From: Rhodoferax sp.
GTDB taxonomy: Bacteria > Pseudomonadota > Gammaproteobacteria > Burkholderiales > Burkholderiaceae_C
Assembly: GCF_025356155.1 (NCBI RefSeq)
Contig: NZ_JANXUQ010000201.1
Span: forward strand, 1 to 45,083
Length of the DNA: 45,083 nucleotides
Direction: 5' to 3'
Shown: piece by piece, positions 17,469-26,747 of the stretch
How the letters are laid out: each line of letters starts with the position of its first letter
How positions within the stretch are numbered: position 1 is the first letter of the stretch
Translations under genes and position numbers: made by a program
Notes under the pieces: model-generated
What the model was told of the DNA's origin: nothing
Databases searched by the model: none
The model's input: only the letters and a program-made list of their open reading frames with translations

Positions 17469-19700
17469 ATGACAATCTCCGCCGCATCCACGCCCCGCAC
17501 CCAAGCCAACGGCCTGCAAGTTGCCACCGTTCTGCACCAGTTCATTGAAGACAAAGTGTTGCCCGGCACCGGTATTGCTGCCGATGTGTTCTGGAAAGGT
17601 TTCGAAGCCATCGTCGCCGACCTGGCACCCAAGAACATCGCCCTGCTGGCAGAGCGTGACCGTATCCAGACCGAGATGGACACCTGGCACGCGGCCAACC
17701 CCGGTCCCATCACCGACATGCCGGCCTACCGCGCGTTTCTCGAGAAGATTGGCTACCTCGTCGAGAGCCCCAAGAAGGCCAAGATCACCACCAGCAATGT
17801 GGACGCCGAGCTGGCCAAACAAGCCGGCCCACAGTTGGTGGTGCCGGTGCTGAACGCCCGCTACGCGCTGAATGCCGCCAACGCCCGCTGGGGCTCTTTG
17901 TATGATGCGCTGTATGGCACCGACGTCATCAGCGAAGAAAAGGGGCAAGAAAAAGTTGGACCCAAAGGCTACAACCCCAAGCGCGGCAAAAAAGTTATTG
18001 AATACGCACGCAACGTGCTGGACCGCACGGCGCCGCTGAAAAAGGGCTCGCACGTGGGCTCCACAGGCTACCGCGTCAAGGGCGATGATCTGGTCGTGAC
18101 GCTGAAAGACGGCAGCACCAGCAAGCTGGTCGACAAATCGCAGTTCATTGGCTTCCAGGGCGATGCAAAAGACCCTTCGTCCGTCTTGCTGCAGCACAAC
18201 GGACTGCACCTGGACATCATCATCAACCGCGCCACGCCCATCGGCAAGACCGACGCTGCGGGCGTGGCCGACCTGGTGCTGGAAGCCGCCCTGTCTACCA
18301 TCCTGGACCTGGAAGACTCCGTGGCCGTGGTCGATGCCGACGACAAGGTGCTGGCCTACAGCAACTGGCTGGGCATTCTGAACGGTACGCTGACCGAGTC
18401 GTTTGACAAGGGTGGCAAGACGCTGACCCGTGGTCTGAACCCCGACCGTGTCTACTCGGCCGCCAATGGCAAAGGCAAGGTCACATTACACGGCCGCTCG
18501 CTGATGTTTGTGCGCAATGTCGGCCACCTGATGACCAACCCGGCCATTTTGTACACCGCAAAAGACGGCAGCACGCAAGAGATTCCCGAAGGAATTCTGG
18601 ATGCCGTGGTCACGACCACGATTGCGATGCACGACCTGGCGCGTACCAAGAAGGACGCGATTCGCAACTCGCGCAAAGGCTCGGTCTACATCGTCAAGCC
18701 CAAGATGCACGGCCCTGCCGAAGTGGCCTTTGCCGCCGAGCTGTTCACCCGCGTTGAGAAGATGCTGGGCTTGAAGGACAGCACGGTCAAGCTGGGCATC
18801 ATGGACGAAGAGCGCCGCACCTCCGTCAATTTGAAGGCCTGCATTGCCGCGGCCAGCAGCCGCGTCGCTTTCATCAACACCGGCTTCCTGGACCGCACCG
18901 GCGACGAGATGCACACCGCCATGCAGGCCGGCCCCATGATCCGCAAGGGCGACATGAAGACCAGCGCCTGGATCGCTGCGTACGAGAAAAACAATGTGCT
19001 GGTCGGTCTGTCTTGCGGCCTGCGCGGCAAGGCCCAGATCGGCAAGGGCATGTGGGCCATGCCCGACCTGATGAAGGCGATGATGGAGCAGAAGATTGCC
19101 CACCCCCGCGCCGGCGCCAACACCGCCTGGGTGCCCAGCCCCACCGGCGCCACGCTGCACGCCCTGCACTACCACCAGGTGCTGGTCAGCGATGTGCAAA
19201 AGGAACTGGAAAAGACCAACTACGAAAAGGCCCGCGACGGCATTTTGAACAACCTGCTGCAAGTGCCCGTGACCGCCACGCCCAACTGGACGGCGGCCGA
19301 GAAGCAGCAAGAGCTGGACAACAACGCGCAAGGTATTCTGGGCTACGTCGTGCGCTGGGTCGACCAGGGCGTGGGCTGCTCCAAGGTGCCCGACATCCAC
19401 AACATCGGTCTGATGGAGGACCGCGCCACGCTGCGCATCAGCAGCCAGCACATGGCCAACTGGCTGCACCATGGTGTGGTGACCAAGGAGCAGATCACCG
19501 AGACCTTTGAGCGCATGGCCGCCGTGGTGGACCGGCAGAACGCCGGTGACAAGCTGTACCAGAAGATGGGTGGCAACTTCGGCACGTCTGCCGCCTATAA
19601 GGCCGCGACCGAGCTGGTGTTCAAGGGTCTGGCGCAACCCAGTGGCTACACCGAGCCGCTGCTGCATGCCTGGCGGTTGAAAGTGAAGGCTTCGTCCTGA
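17469..19700 (+). CDS. glcB: malate synthase G
   Basis: This cytoplasmic enzyme condenses glyoxylate with acetyl-CoA to malate in glyoxylate and glycolate use. Its 743 residues are slightly more than usual for isoform G. The ATG giving [10 protein letters not shown] is chosen; the in-frame sequence upstream runs antisense through the CoA-transferase start. [34 protein letters not shown] (Mg/glyoxylate-site acidic residues) and the [17 protein letters not shown] block with the catalytic Asp are present. No glcDEF genes follow, so it appears to be monocistronic. A strong hairpin terminator lies about 90 bp downstream. Confidence 0.96.
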   Translation: MTISAASTPRTQANGLQVATVLHQFIEDKVLPGTGIAADVFWKGFEAIVADLAPKNIALLAERDRIQTEMDTWHAANPGPITDMPAYRAFLEKIGYLVESPKKAKITTSNVDAELAKQAGPQLVVPVLNARYALNAANARWGSLYDALYGTDVISEEKGQEKVGPKGYNPKRGKKVIEYARNVLDRTAPLKKGSHVGSTGYRVKGDDLVVTLKDGSTSKLVDKSQFIGFQGDAKDPSSVLLQHNGLHLDIIINRATPIGKTDAAGVADLVLEAALSTILDLEDSVAVVDADDKVLAYSNWLGILNGTLTESFDKGGKTLTRGLNPDRVYSAANGKGKVTLHGRSLMFVRNVGHLMTNPAILYTAKDGSTQEIPEGILDAVVTTTIAMHDLARTKKDAIRNSRKGSVYIVKPKMHGPAEVAFAAELFTRVEKMLGLKDSTVKLGIMDEERRTSVNLKACIAAASSRVAFINTGFLDRTGDEMHTAMQAGPMIRKGDMKTSAWIAAYEKNNVLVGLSCGLRGKAQIGKGMWAMPDLMKAMMEQKIAHPRAGANTAWVPSPTGATLHALHYHQVLVSDVQKELEKTNYEKARDGILNNLLQVPVTATPNWTAAEKQQELDNNAQGILGYVVRWVDQGVGCSKVPDIHNIGLMEDRATLRISSQHMANWLHHGVVTKEQITETFERMAAVVDRQNAGDKLYQKMGGNFGTSAAYKAATELVFKGLAQPSGYTEPLLHAWRLKVKASS

Positions 19701-19703
19701 ACG

Positions 19704-19780
19704 ATATGCTAGACAAGTCGCTCCTGATTTAGGAGCAATCTACGCATAATCGACGAGGGCTAAGGGTCAATTGAAAACTT
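19704..19780 (+). repeat. dispersed intergenic repeat, copy R3
   Basis: It begins ATATGCTAG, has an internal GCTCCTgatttAGGAGC stem, and ends AATCGACGAGGGCTAAGGGTCAATT. It is followed after about 15 bp by the H1 hairpin; the same repeat-plus-hairpin order occurs at R4/H2. Confidence 0.75.
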
Positions 19781-19792
19781 ATCACTCCCTCC

Positions 19793-19819
19793 AAAACGGC
19801 ACCTCAGGGTGCCGTTTTT
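19793..19819 (+). terminator. strong hairpin (H1), terminator of glcB
   Basis: AAAACGGCACC and GGTGCCGTTTT form an 11-bp perfect stem with the loop TCAG, ending in a T run. It can terminate in either direction. Related hairpins occur at 20708-20735 and 32968-32992. Confidence 0.85.
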
Positions 19820-19968
19820 CATTTGCCAAAGCAGCAGGTCCCGTTTGTGACTGGTGTAGGGCGCAGTCTTCGTCTAAGAGTGCGGAGCAGCATCGTTGGG
19901 TAGACGTATCATCAATTCGGCGTCTACATCGCGCCTGCGGAAAAACGAACACTAGAGAGGGAGTCACC

Positions 19969-20217
19969 GTGACACCGCCAAACAGATTCGCAAAGGGGAC
20001 CCGAGTTCGCCATGTTTCCAAATCCGAATGGGGCGTCGGGCAACTACTTGAAGACAGCAACAGTGAGACTATCCGCATTTTCTTTGAAGGATCGGGTGAA
20101 AAGGTTATCCAATCCACAGGCTCTGACAAATTGACCGTGGTAACTGACGTCGATGCACAGAGCTCACTGCTCGACAACCTGTACCTTCCGGCCCCGGAAA
20201 ATCCCGTCCCATGGTGA
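19969..20217 (+). CDS. DUF3553 domain protein
   Basis: This 82-residue protein uses a GTG start 5 bp after a GAGAGGGAG ribosome binding site; a longer frame to 19771 would run through the terminator hairpin and is rejected. The FAKGTRVRHVSKSEWGVGQL segment (about 8-27), followed by an FFEGSGEKVI-like strand, is the DUF3553 signature. This small beta domain is often found at the end of UvrD-type helicases, and it stands alone here. The downstream gene is a broken remnant, and the short frame between them (20211-20270) is only 19 codons. Confidence 0.75.
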   Translation: MTPPNRFAKGTRVRHVSKSEWGVGQLLEDSNSETIRIFFEGSGEKVIQSTGSDKLTVVTDVDAQSSLLDNLYLPAPENPVPW

Positions 20218-20279
20218 CCATGGCACAAGCCAAGTTGCGCCTGCAAGAGCTGTTCCCTGGTGGACTTTGAGGCGAAAAA

Positions 20280-20705
20280 ATGAAACGACACGAGCGCGAT
20301 TACAAAGACGCTTTGTGCCGGTTGGCAACCGACTTGTATGAAGCACCCGCCTTGCATAACCTGATGCAGACTGGCCAACATGCAGAGGTTGTGGAACGGG
20401 CATACCGCCTAGTGAAGCAAAGCAGCAACAACTTCCCGCCCCTTTCGAGAAAATGGCCTTTGGCAATAGCATCAAAGACCACACCCGCCAACGGGAGTTT
20501 GCAGAGGCTTTCTGCGCTTGGGTACTACCCGAGCACCCAACACGCAACGCGTTCGAAGCATTTGCCACCGAGTTGGGCCACGTGGGCTGCGCCAAGTGGC
20601 CCATCCTCACTGCCTACCGTTTTTTGCTGCACCCAAAGACCGATTTGCTGATAAAACCGGCCAACCTCGGAAACGCGGCTGAAGTGGCAATTGAAACAAG
20701 CCTTA
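20280..20705 (+). pseudogene. frameshifted, 3'-truncated conserved hypothetical gene
   Basis: The first frame starts at ATG 20280 (MKRHERDYKDALCRLATDLY) and makes sense up to about 20450 (RLVKQSSNN). Homologous-looking sequence then continues in another frame from about 20445 (EKMAFGNSIKD, REFAEAFCAWVLPEHPTRNA, CAKWPILTAYRFLLHPK). The reading makes one protein only if a base is gained or lost near 20445. It breaks off after NAAEVAIE, where hairpin element H3 begins. I do not know the function of the intact family. Confidence 0.65.
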
Positions 20706-20707
20706 CA

Positions 20708-20735
20708 AAAAGGGACCTTTGGGTGCCGTTTTGCC
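20708..20735 (+). repeat. degenerate hairpin element H3
   Basis: AAAAAGGGACCTTTGGGTGCCGTTTT resembles H1 (19793-19819): the right arm is conserved and the left arm has decayed. It marks the broken 3' end of the adjacent pseudogene and lies 6 bp from the ParE stop. Confidence 0.6.
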
Positions 20736-20741
20736 TTTGAC

Positions 20742-21062
20742 TCAGTGGTAGTCGTCTTCAAGCTGATGCCGCACTGCCAGAATGTTGACGGCATCAGCAC
20801 CCTCAATCTCAAAGAGCGCTACATAGCCCGAGTGGCCAAACGGAATGATCAGCTCCCGCAGGAATGCACTGTCACCGGCCTTGCGGTAGATGAATGGGGT
20901 GCGACTCAGGTGGTTTTGCACCGTATTGCGCAGCGCATCAATGGCGGACTGCGCGGCGTCAAAGTCTTCGATAGTTTGCACTCGCTCCAGCAAAAAGTCG
21001 AACAAACGCAGCACATCGTCACGCGCCGCTGCGGTGTAGCGGACTTCAAACTGCGCCTTCAA
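20742..21062 (-). CDS. ParE/RelE-family toxin
   Basis: This 106-residue protein has the ParE/RelE fold pattern: VRYTAAARDDVLRLFDFL, a helical pair, then FIYRKAGDSAFLRELIIPFG and VNILAVRHQLEDDY. Proteins of this superfamily poison gyrase or cleave mRNA on ribosomes; the longer ParE-like strand layout fits better here. Its start overlaps the antitoxin stop by 4 bp, the usual coupling for type II modules. Confidence 0.85.
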   Translation of the reverse strand: MKAQFEVRYTAAARDDVLRLFDFLLERVQTIEDFDAAQSAIDALRNTVQNHLSRTPFIYRKAGDSAFLRELIIPFGHSGYVALFEIEGADAVNILAVRHQLEDDYH

Positions 21063-21331
21063 CCCAGCACCTGCCGGCGCCGGGCATCCAGCCGCTGGGC
21101 CAGTTCTTCGTGCACAGCCTCAGCTGCGTAATAGATGCCGGTCTGCTTGGCGTCTTGCGCAGCACGCAGCCCGCGTGCCAGAAACTCGTCTTGTGTGCGC
21201 CGCCGTGCAATGGTCTCGCGCACGGCGGTTTCCATCAGGCTGGTCAGCGTTTCGCCATCGCGCAACACGCTTTCGGCCGCAGCGCGCAACTGGGGCTCTA
21301 CTCGGAGCGAAGGCAGGGTGGCGGTTTTCAT
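21059..21331 (-). CDS. antitoxin of the ParE/RelE-type module
   Basis: This 90-residue protein, counted from the ATG giving MKTATLPSLR, has a ribbon-helix-helix-like N-terminus (SLRVEPQLRAAAESVL, then GETLTSLMETAVRETI) and an acidic/basic C-terminal tail that would wrap the toxin. A longer start at 21397 exists but adds unconserved sequence. It is the first gene of the pair. A Shine-Dalgarno is not evident for either start. Confidence 0.8.
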   Translation of the reverse strand: MKTATLPSLRVEPQLRAAAESVLRDGETLTSLMETAVRETIARRRTQDEFLARGLRAAQDAKQTGIYYAAEAVHEELAQRLDARRRQVLG

Positions 21332-21436
21332 GGGGCGGGTATTGCGTTGCAGTTGCGATGCATTCAGTGTAGCGCTATTTTTATCCGACGCGGCCACGCC
21401 AGCCGTTCACACGGGGTTGGCGTGGCGGCTACACCA

Positions 21437-22279
21437 TCAGGCCTTGACCCACGCACTGCGATAGTCGGCCGCGTACTGCTCCAGCGTGATGGGCGGGCGG
21501 CCCAACAGGGTTTGCACGGCGTCCGTGGTGCGCTCGGCATAGCCCAACTTGAAGTAACCCAGAATCATCAGCAGAAACTCTGCATAGGCTGGTGGCAGGC
21601 CTGCCTGCAACAGGGCGCTGCGCATGTCGGCTTCGGGGATGTCCTGGTAGGTGATCGTCTGGCCGGTGGCTTTGGACAGGATCGCAGCCACCGCGTCATG
21701 GTCCACGGCCACTGCGCCGGTCAGGTCAAAGTCGCGTCCGTTGCAGTCGTCGGTGCTCAACAACCGCGCAGCCACTGCAGAGATATCGCGTGCATCAATG
21801 AAGCTGCCTTTGGCGGCGCCCACGGGCAAGAAGATCTTTCCGTGTTCGAGGATGCCCTGAATCCAGAACGAGTTGAAGTTCTGCATGAACCAGTTGGGTC
21901 GGATGATGTTGTACGCCAGGCCCGAGGCTTCCAGATGCATCTCGGCTTTGCGCAGCGGCGCGTTGTCGTCTGCATTGGCTCCCATGGCGCTCATCAACAC
22001 GATCTTCTGCACGCCGTGGGCTTTGGCAGCGTCCACCACCGGGTTGAGCAGTTCGTCCTGGTTGGTATAGCCGGGCGGGGCCAACATGAACACCTTGCTG
22101 ACACCGCGCAGCGCAGTATCCATGCCAGCGCCGGTGACCAAGTTCAGGTGTACCTCGGTGGCGGGGTCGGTTACCGGACGGCTGGTCGCCTTGAGAACGC
22201 TATGACCTGCGGCACGCAGTAGGCGCACCAGTTCAGAACCGACCGTGCCGTTGGCACCGATGACGAGCGTTTGGGACAT
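21437..22279 (-). CDS. NmrA-like NAD(P)-binding protein (atypical SDR)
   Basis: This 280-residue protein, starting at MSQTLVIGANG, has AAAGGAA 7 bp upstream. The Rossmann motif GANGTVGSELV, the absence of a classical YxxxK pair and the overall layout fit the NmrA / SDR5-type family, which includes quinone and azo reductase relatives and redox sensors. The partner FMLAPPGYTNQ and LMSAMGANA strands are present. It is divergent from an AraC regulator 137 bp away, a common pairing in which the regulator controls the reductase. Confidence 0.88.
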   Translation of the reverse strand: MSQTLVIGANGTVGSELVRLLRAAGHSVLKATSRPVTDPATEVHLNLVTGAGMDTALRGVSKVFMLAPPGYTNQDELLNPVVDAAKAHGVQKIVLMSAMGANADDNAPLRKAEMHLEASGLAYNIIRPNWFMQNFNSFWIQGILEHGKIFLPVGAAKGSFIDARDISAVAARLLSTDDCNGRDFDLTGAVAVDHDAVAAILSKATGQTITYQDIPEADMRSALLQAGLPPAYAEFLLMILGYFKLGYAERTTDAVQTLLGRPPITLEQYAADYRSAWVKA

Positions 22280-22416
22280 ATGCATTTCCTTTGTGGGTTG
22301 TAGATGGGCGAATGATCCGCCCAAACATCCGTACTGAGAATAGACAAAAAACCATTTTTCATGTCCAATCGTCCGAACAGAGAACTAATCCACCCCCGAC
22401 ACGGGGCTTGAAACCA

Positions 22417-23361
22417 ATGGACCTATTGACTGACATCTTCCGCCAGGCCGGGCTGCGCCGCCGGCTTTTGGACCAGCGCCACTTGCGCGATGCCACCGCG
22501 CTGCAGTTCCCGTGCGAACGCAGCATGGGCTTGCACGTGGTCACTGCCGGGCAGGTGTATTTGCATTCCACATCCCTGCCGCAACCCCTGTGTCTGCAAG
22601 CCGGTGACATGGCGGTCATGGCGCGCGGCTGCGTGCACACCGTCAGCACCCATGAAGACATGGGCGCGGTGCAAACCTTTGCGCTGGACCATACATGGCC
22701 CGAGCCGACAGCGGGGGCACTTGGCGATTCGCCACAGAACGCACTCATCAGCGGCGCCTACCAGTTCTGGCACACGCCGGTGCACCCCTTCTTTGCCGAG
22801 ATGCCCGACTGGCTGGTGTTGACTACACAGGACGGCCCCTACCCCCCTGCCATTGCGCACAGCATGCAACTGCTGCAGCAGGAACTGGCCCTGCGGGAGC
22901 AGGGGAGCGAAACCCTGGTCTACGGCCTGCTGGACGTGATTTTTGTGCTGCTGATGCGCGAGATGTTGCAGCGCCAGGGCAAAGGCACGCCGTGCTGGAG
23001 CCACGGTATCCAGGACCCGCAGGTGATGAAGGCGGTACAAGCCATGCACGACGACTGCGCTAGCACCTGGACACTGGACGCCTTGGCACAGCACGCAGGG
23101 CTGTCGCGCACCAGCCTGGCCGAGCGCTTCCGCCAATCCATGGGCAATACGCCACTCAACTATTTGCGCACCCTACGCATGCAAAAAGCCATGGCCGCGC
23201 TCAGCGAGTCGGAGCGTTCACTGGAGCAGATCGCGCAAGAGGTGGGCTACACCGATGCGTTCAGTTTTTCCAAGGTGTTCAAGCGCACGGTGGGCTTGGC
23301 GCCGCGGGACTTTCGCAGGCAGGATACGCAGGACAGAGCGCTGGCCTGGCGCATCGCCTGA
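22417..23361 (+). CDS. AraC-family transcriptional regulator with cupin sensor domain
   Basis: This 314-residue protein starts at MDLLTDIFRQAG; more upstream in-frame codons are not family-like. The N-terminal half (about 1-190) matches the cupin_6 type of AraC ligand domain (LCLQAGDMAVMARG). The C-terminal double HTH spans about 205-305, with LDALAQHAGLSRTSLAERF and QIAQEVGYTDAFSFSKVFKR. It is divergent from the NmrA-like gene, its probable target. Confidence 0.93.
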   Translation: MDLLTDIFRQAGLRRRLLDQRHLRDATALQFPCERSMGLHVVTAGQVYLHSTSLPQPLCLQAGDMAVMARGCVHTVSTHEDMGAVQTFALDHTWPEPTAGALGDSPQNALISGAYQFWHTPVHPFFAEMPDWLVLTTQDGPYPPAIAHSMQLLQQELALREQGSETLVYGLLDVIFVLLMREMLQRQGKGTPCWSHGIQDPQVMKAVQAMHDDCASTWTLDALAQHAGLSRTSLAERFRQSMGNTPLNYLRTLRMQKAMAALSESERSLEQIAQEVGYTDAFSFSKVFKRTVGLAPRDFRRQDTQDRALAWRIA

Positions 23362-23553
23362 GGCCCCATTGCTGCATATGTACGGCAGCTGACTGACGGA
23401 GCATGTCTGAAACGGTATCTTGAGTTTTGAGGGCGATGCAGTTCGCAATCTTCCCTTTAACCGCGTCCGGCATCCGCGCCGAATTAACCATTTACCAGCT
23501 AGCGTCCGGTCCTCCTATTGCGGAGCCGCGCTACACATTCCAGGAACAGTTCC

Positions 23554-23751
23554 ATGACAGACCCACGCAACATTGCCCACGACAAGAAGGTCGCGCAAGA
23601 AAAGAAACACCACGGCGAAGAGGTCGCACCGGGTGCGGATAAGACACCCCAGCCCGGGAAGAAGGCGCATATGAAATACCATGTGTCTGACGAGCCGAAG
23701 ACCCCCGATGAAGCTGCTCCGCTACCTACCGAAGAAAAGCCATTGAACTAG
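23554..23751 (+). CDS. small highly charged hypothetical protein
   Basis: This 65-residue protein begins MTDPRNIAHDKKVAQEKK, with AGGAAC 8 bp upstream. It is almost entirely charged or Pro-rich with no hydrophobic core, so it is probably disordered. It lies 13 bp before the DUF4112 gene and may be co-transcribed. Function unknown. Confidence 0.6.
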   Translation: MTDPRNIAHDKKVAQEKKHHGEEVAPGADKTPQPGKKAHMKYHVSDEPKTPDEAAPLPTEEKPLN

Positions 23752-23764
23752 AGACAGGCGCCGT

Positions 23765-24253
23765 ATGCCGGGCGAACTACTGAGGCACCAATCAGCGCTG
23801 GCGCGGCTGGACCGCTATGCGACGTTGATGGATGCGCGCTTCCGGGTGCCGGGCACGCGGATTCGTTTTGGCCTGGACCCGATCATCGGCCTGCTCCCAG
23901 GAATAGGCGACGCACTGGGTCTCGTGCTTTCGCTCTACGTCGTCGTCGAGGCGGTACGTCTGGGCGTATCCAAGCGCGTGCTGTTCATAATGTTACGCAA
24001 TGTCGGACTGGAGGCTCTGGTAGGAGTAGTACCGGTACTGGGCGACATGTTCGACATAGCCTTCAAGGCCAATCTGCGCAACGCGGCCTTGCTGAAAAGT
24101 TACATCGAGGGTCGCCTGCGACCGACACCGGTTCGCGCCCCGCGGCGCTGGCCACAATGGGCACTGCTGGTCGCGTTCGCCGCACTGGTCTTGGCGGTAT
24201 TGCTGGGCTTACGGCAGATCTTCGTACCGCTGTGGCGGGGGCTCAGCAACTAA
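23765..24253 (+). CDS. DUF4112 membrane protein
   Basis: This 162-residue protein contains the DUF4112 core IRFGLDPIIGLLPGIGDALG (about 32-51) and the second copy-like PVLGDMFDIAFKANLRN. The core has hydrophobic segments around 40-63 and a C-terminal TM near 130-150. Function of the family is unknown. It is convergent with the RlpA-like gene, with only 8 bp between the stops. Confidence 0.85.
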   Translation: MPGELLRHQSALARLDRYATLMDARFRVPGTRIRFGLDPIIGLLPGIGDALGLVLSLYVVVEAVRLGVSKRVLFIMLRNVGLEALVGVVPVLGDMFDIAFKANLRNAALLKSYIEGRLRPTPVRAPRRWPQWALLVAFAALVLAVLLGLRQIFVPLWRGLSN

Positions 24254-24261
24254 GGCGTGCG

Positions 24262-24840
24262 TTATTTGCGCAAGACGCTGGGTGTGGTTCTGTTCCCCGA
24301 GAAGCGCCATTCTTCTTCAGTCGCGAGTTCCATCTCAACCTCTGCACTGCCCAATCTCAAGATGCCGAGCTTGTTGGCCGCCGCGTAACTGAGATCCACC
24401 ACACGCCCCGGATGAAACGGACCCCGGTCATTGATACGCACAATCACAGCCTCCCCGCTGGCCACCCGGCGCACACGCACATAGCTGTAAATGGGCAGGG
24501 TGCGGTGCGCAGCGGTAAAGCCCTTAGCGCTGAAACGCTCGCCACTGGACGTGCGTCGGCCGTTAAACCTTTTTCCGTACCAAGAGGCTAGTCCCCGCTG
24601 CTTCCAGGGCTCACTGACCGCCACAGGCGTTTGCGTCTGATCACTCAGTAGCGCACTCGTGTCGCTGGCCGCAGGCGCAATGGGTTGCGCCAGAACTGGA
24701 GGCTCGGACGGTGGGACTTGGACCAGCGGCGGCGGCGCAAAGCTCGCCAGCGGTGGCACCGGGATGGACGGGGGGGTCGCACACCCCACCAGAACGGCCG
24801 CACCCAACCCGATAAGCACCTTATAGCGCCGATATGTCAT
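24262..24840 (-). CDS. RlpA-like septal ring lipoprotein
   Basis: This 192-residue protein has a lipoprotein signal with lipobox VLVGCA (Cys about 20), a Pro-rich linker to about 85, and a double-psi beta-barrel domain with GLASWYGKRFNGRRTSSGE, AAHRTLP and VRINDRGPFHPGRVVDLS. RlpA proteins are lytic transglycosylases that act on denuded peptidoglycan or bind the septum. The C-terminal SPOR domain found in many RlpA proteins is absent. It probably sits in the outer membrane facing the periplasm. Confidence 0.9.
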   Translation of the reverse strand: MTYRRYKVLIGLGAAVLVGCATPPSIPVPPLASFAPPPLVQVPPSEPPVLAQPIAPAASDTSALLSDQTQTPVAVSEPWKQRGLASWYGKRFNGRRTSSGERFSAKGFTAAHRTLPIYSYVRVRRVASGEAVIVRINDRGPFHPGRVVDLSYAAANKLGILRLGSAEVEMELATEEEWRFSGNRTTPSVLRK

Positions 24841-25164
24841 TGAGAAAACACTCGTTTCAGGACCCCATTTGTTGGATTAGATTATGACCAAGCTTGCGGC
24901 AACTCCACCCTACGCAAGATCACTACGGTGTTCTAGCATCGAGCAGCGAGGTGACCTCCAGCTGCCACCTCGCACCCGTTCGCGTCCGTGTAGGGCAGTA
25001 AAGTGGCTTATTGCAGCAAGACTGCGGATTTTCGTCATTGACAAGTCTCCCGGAGGGTTCAATACTGTTGGGAGTTGAGCAAGAGCCGAAACTACTGTGT
25101 CTTCACGTTAGCCCAGTTATATCGTCAATGCCTTTGCAAAAAATCTACAAGAATTGAGCAGAGT
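24841..25164. other. intergenic region with an inverted repeat; no supported gene
   Basis: This 324-bp stretch marks the switch to more A/T-rich DNA. It holds an inverted repeat with 7-bp arms CGAGGTG/CACCTCG at 24947-24972. A 64-codon frame at 24884-25078 has no ribosome binding site or family resemblance. No clear promoter could be chosen for the downstream gene. Confidence 0.5.
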
Positions 25165-25962
25165 ATGGTGACTACTGAATCCATTCGCCTCCGGGGACGC
25201 AGACGCTTGTCCTGGCGAATGGGTTGGTTGGCTGTGATTCTGATGAATTGCGTCATGGTCAGGTCTCTGCATGCGGCAGGACCAGAGTTGAAGGTGCTCG
25301 TTGCATCTCAGGTCGCACCCAAGATGTTTTTGGAGGAAGGCGGCAAGCCAACAGGCTACGTCACCCAGGTGACGATCGCCATTGTTCGTCGTGCAGGTTA
25401 TACGCCTGTGGTCGACGCAGTACCGTGGGCGAGAGCATACAAACTGGCCCTGGATGGAGATGGCGTATTGACCGGTCTATCCAAAACGATTGAGCGCGGG
25501 AAAATATTCAACTTTACTGAGGCCGTGCTAGAGGACCGCGTCCAGGTCATAACCTTGAAGAAAGCCGATCTCAAGATATCCCAATTTTCTGACCTACAAG
25601 GTAAGCGCGTTGGAATTCAACGCGGTTCATCCTATGGCGAGCAGTTCGAAGCGGCGCTCCCGACGTTGCACGAAGACCGAGACAGCAGCGGAGATTCCCG
25701 CCTAAATAAACTTGTCACTGAACGGATCGACGCGGCAATACTGTCCGGTGGTAACACTGCAGTCAAGTACTACGCCAAGCTTGCCGGCGTTGACATGTCC
25801 ATGCTAACCGTGCAAACGCCACCTTTGGTAGTTGATCTAAATTACATTGGAATTGCAAAGACCAGACCCGATCAAGCGGAAGTGATTTCAAGGCTAAACG
25901 GCGCTATCGCGTCAATGCGCGCGGATGGCAGCATCGCAAAAATAGTTGCCGCGTGGGAGTAA
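25165..25962 (+). CDS. periplasmic solute-binding protein (SBP_bac_3 type)
   Basis: This 265-residue protein, if the ATG at 25165 is used, has a signal peptide with Arg-rich n-region and core WLAVILMNCVMV ending HAAG. GYVTQVTIAIVRRAGY, VPWARAYKLALDGDGVLTG and LQGKRVGIQRGSSYG are typical of extracellular amino-acid-type binding domains (PF00497). No permease or ATPase genes follow; a second binding protein starts 2 bp after the stop. Orphan binding proteins of this kind are common in Comamonadaceae and may feed a sensor. Upstream in-frame alternatives exist (TTG at 25075). Confidence 0.82.
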   Translation: MVTTESIRLRGRRRLSWRMGWLAVILMNCVMVRSLHAAGPELKVLVASQVAPKMFLEEGGKPTGYVTQVTIAIVRRAGYTPVVDAVPWARAYKLALDGDGVLTGLSKTIERGKIFNFTEAVLEDRVQVITLKKADLKISQFSDLQGKRVGIQRGSSYGEQFEAALPTLHEDRDSSGDSRLNKLVTERIDAAILSGGNTAVKYYAKLAGVDMSMLTVQTPPLVVDLNYIGIAKTRPDQAEVISRLNGAIASMRADGSIAKIVAAWE

Positions 25963-25964
25963 CA

Positions 25965-26747
25965 ATGTACAGACACCGTGGTGGCTTTTCAATCTTCAAA
26001 CTCTTCGCAGTGGTGACAATCATTAGTACAGTCACCAATACGGCGATGTGTGAGCCAGCAGAGTCCTCATTGCGCCTACTGACGTTGCCGTACCCACCAT
26101 TCACAATTGAAACGGGGGCAAACGCTCCTGGTGCCATTGGCGAGATTGTGTTGAACATGTCCAGGCAGATGGGCATCTCGAACGCCAAGGTCGAGTTTTT
26201 TCCCTGGGCGAGAAGCCAGATGATTGCAAAAAGTCAGCCTCATGCTGTCATCTTCCCAATAGATAGATCTTCAGAACGGGAAGAAGAGTACCGATGGATT
26301 GTTCAACTCCACTGTCGCGTTGTTGGATTCGTGGCCTTGAGTTCTTTCGGTGGTGACCTGGACCATGGCGAAAGTCTTAAGCAATACAAAGTTGGAGTTC
26401 TACGCGCATCTCCAAGCAAGGAGTTACTGAAGAGTTTGAAGCTGACGAACATCATTGATGGGAATGACTACGAAGACTTGGTCAAGATGCTACAAAAGCA
26501 CGTGATCGACGTTATTTTCGGTACGCAGGAAATCAGCATCTACGAACTGACTCAAGCGGGATTGAATCCTAGCGAATTCACGGTGGGCAAACCCAGCTAT
26601 TCGCGTGGTATTTGGCTTGCCGGAAATCTGGCAATGCCTGATGCTGAGGTAGCCCAGTGGCGACGGACCTTTGATCGGGTCTCTCAAGATGGCACCTATA
26701 AAAAAGCTTTGCGCAAATACCAAATCGCTGAACAGACGTGTAAGTGA
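25965..26747 (+). CDS. periplasmic solute-binding protein, second of a tandem pair
   Basis: This 260-residue protein starts at the ATG at 25965, which has GGGAG 5 bp upstream; a GTG at 25953 is in frame. It has a signal peptide with core LFAVVTIISTVTNTAMC. The binding-domain features LLTLPYPPFTIETG, GEIVLNMSRQMGI and FFPWARSQMIAKSQPHAVIFP match PF00497. It is probably co-translated with its upstream neighbour, and the two proteins are diverged. Codon use is A/T-richer than most genes here. Confidence 0.8.
   Translation: MYRHRGGFSIFKLFAVVTIISTVTNTAMCEPAESSLRLLTLPYPPFTIETGANAPGAIGEIVLNMSRQMGISNAKVEFFPWARSQMIAKSQPHAVIFPIDRSSEREEEYRWIVQLHCRVVGFVALSSFGGDLDHGESLKQYKVGVLRASPSKELLKSLKLTNIIDGNDYEDLVKMLQKHVIDVIFGTQEISIYELTQAGLNPSEFTVGKPSYSRGIWLAGNLAMPDAEVAQWRRTFDRVSQDGTYKKALRKYQIAEQTCK

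Noticed and set aside
18486..19667. A 393-codon minus-strand frame
   Set aside because: It is antisense to glcB and has the low-complexity Val/Gly/His composition of shadow frames.
19704..20740. The repeat/hairpin area considered as an insertion sequence
   Set aside because: No transposase gene, no clear terminal inverted repeats and no target duplication could be seen.
24884..25078. A 64-codon frame upstream of the binding-protein genes
   Set aside because: No ribosome binding site, no family resemblance, and it crosses an inverted repeat.
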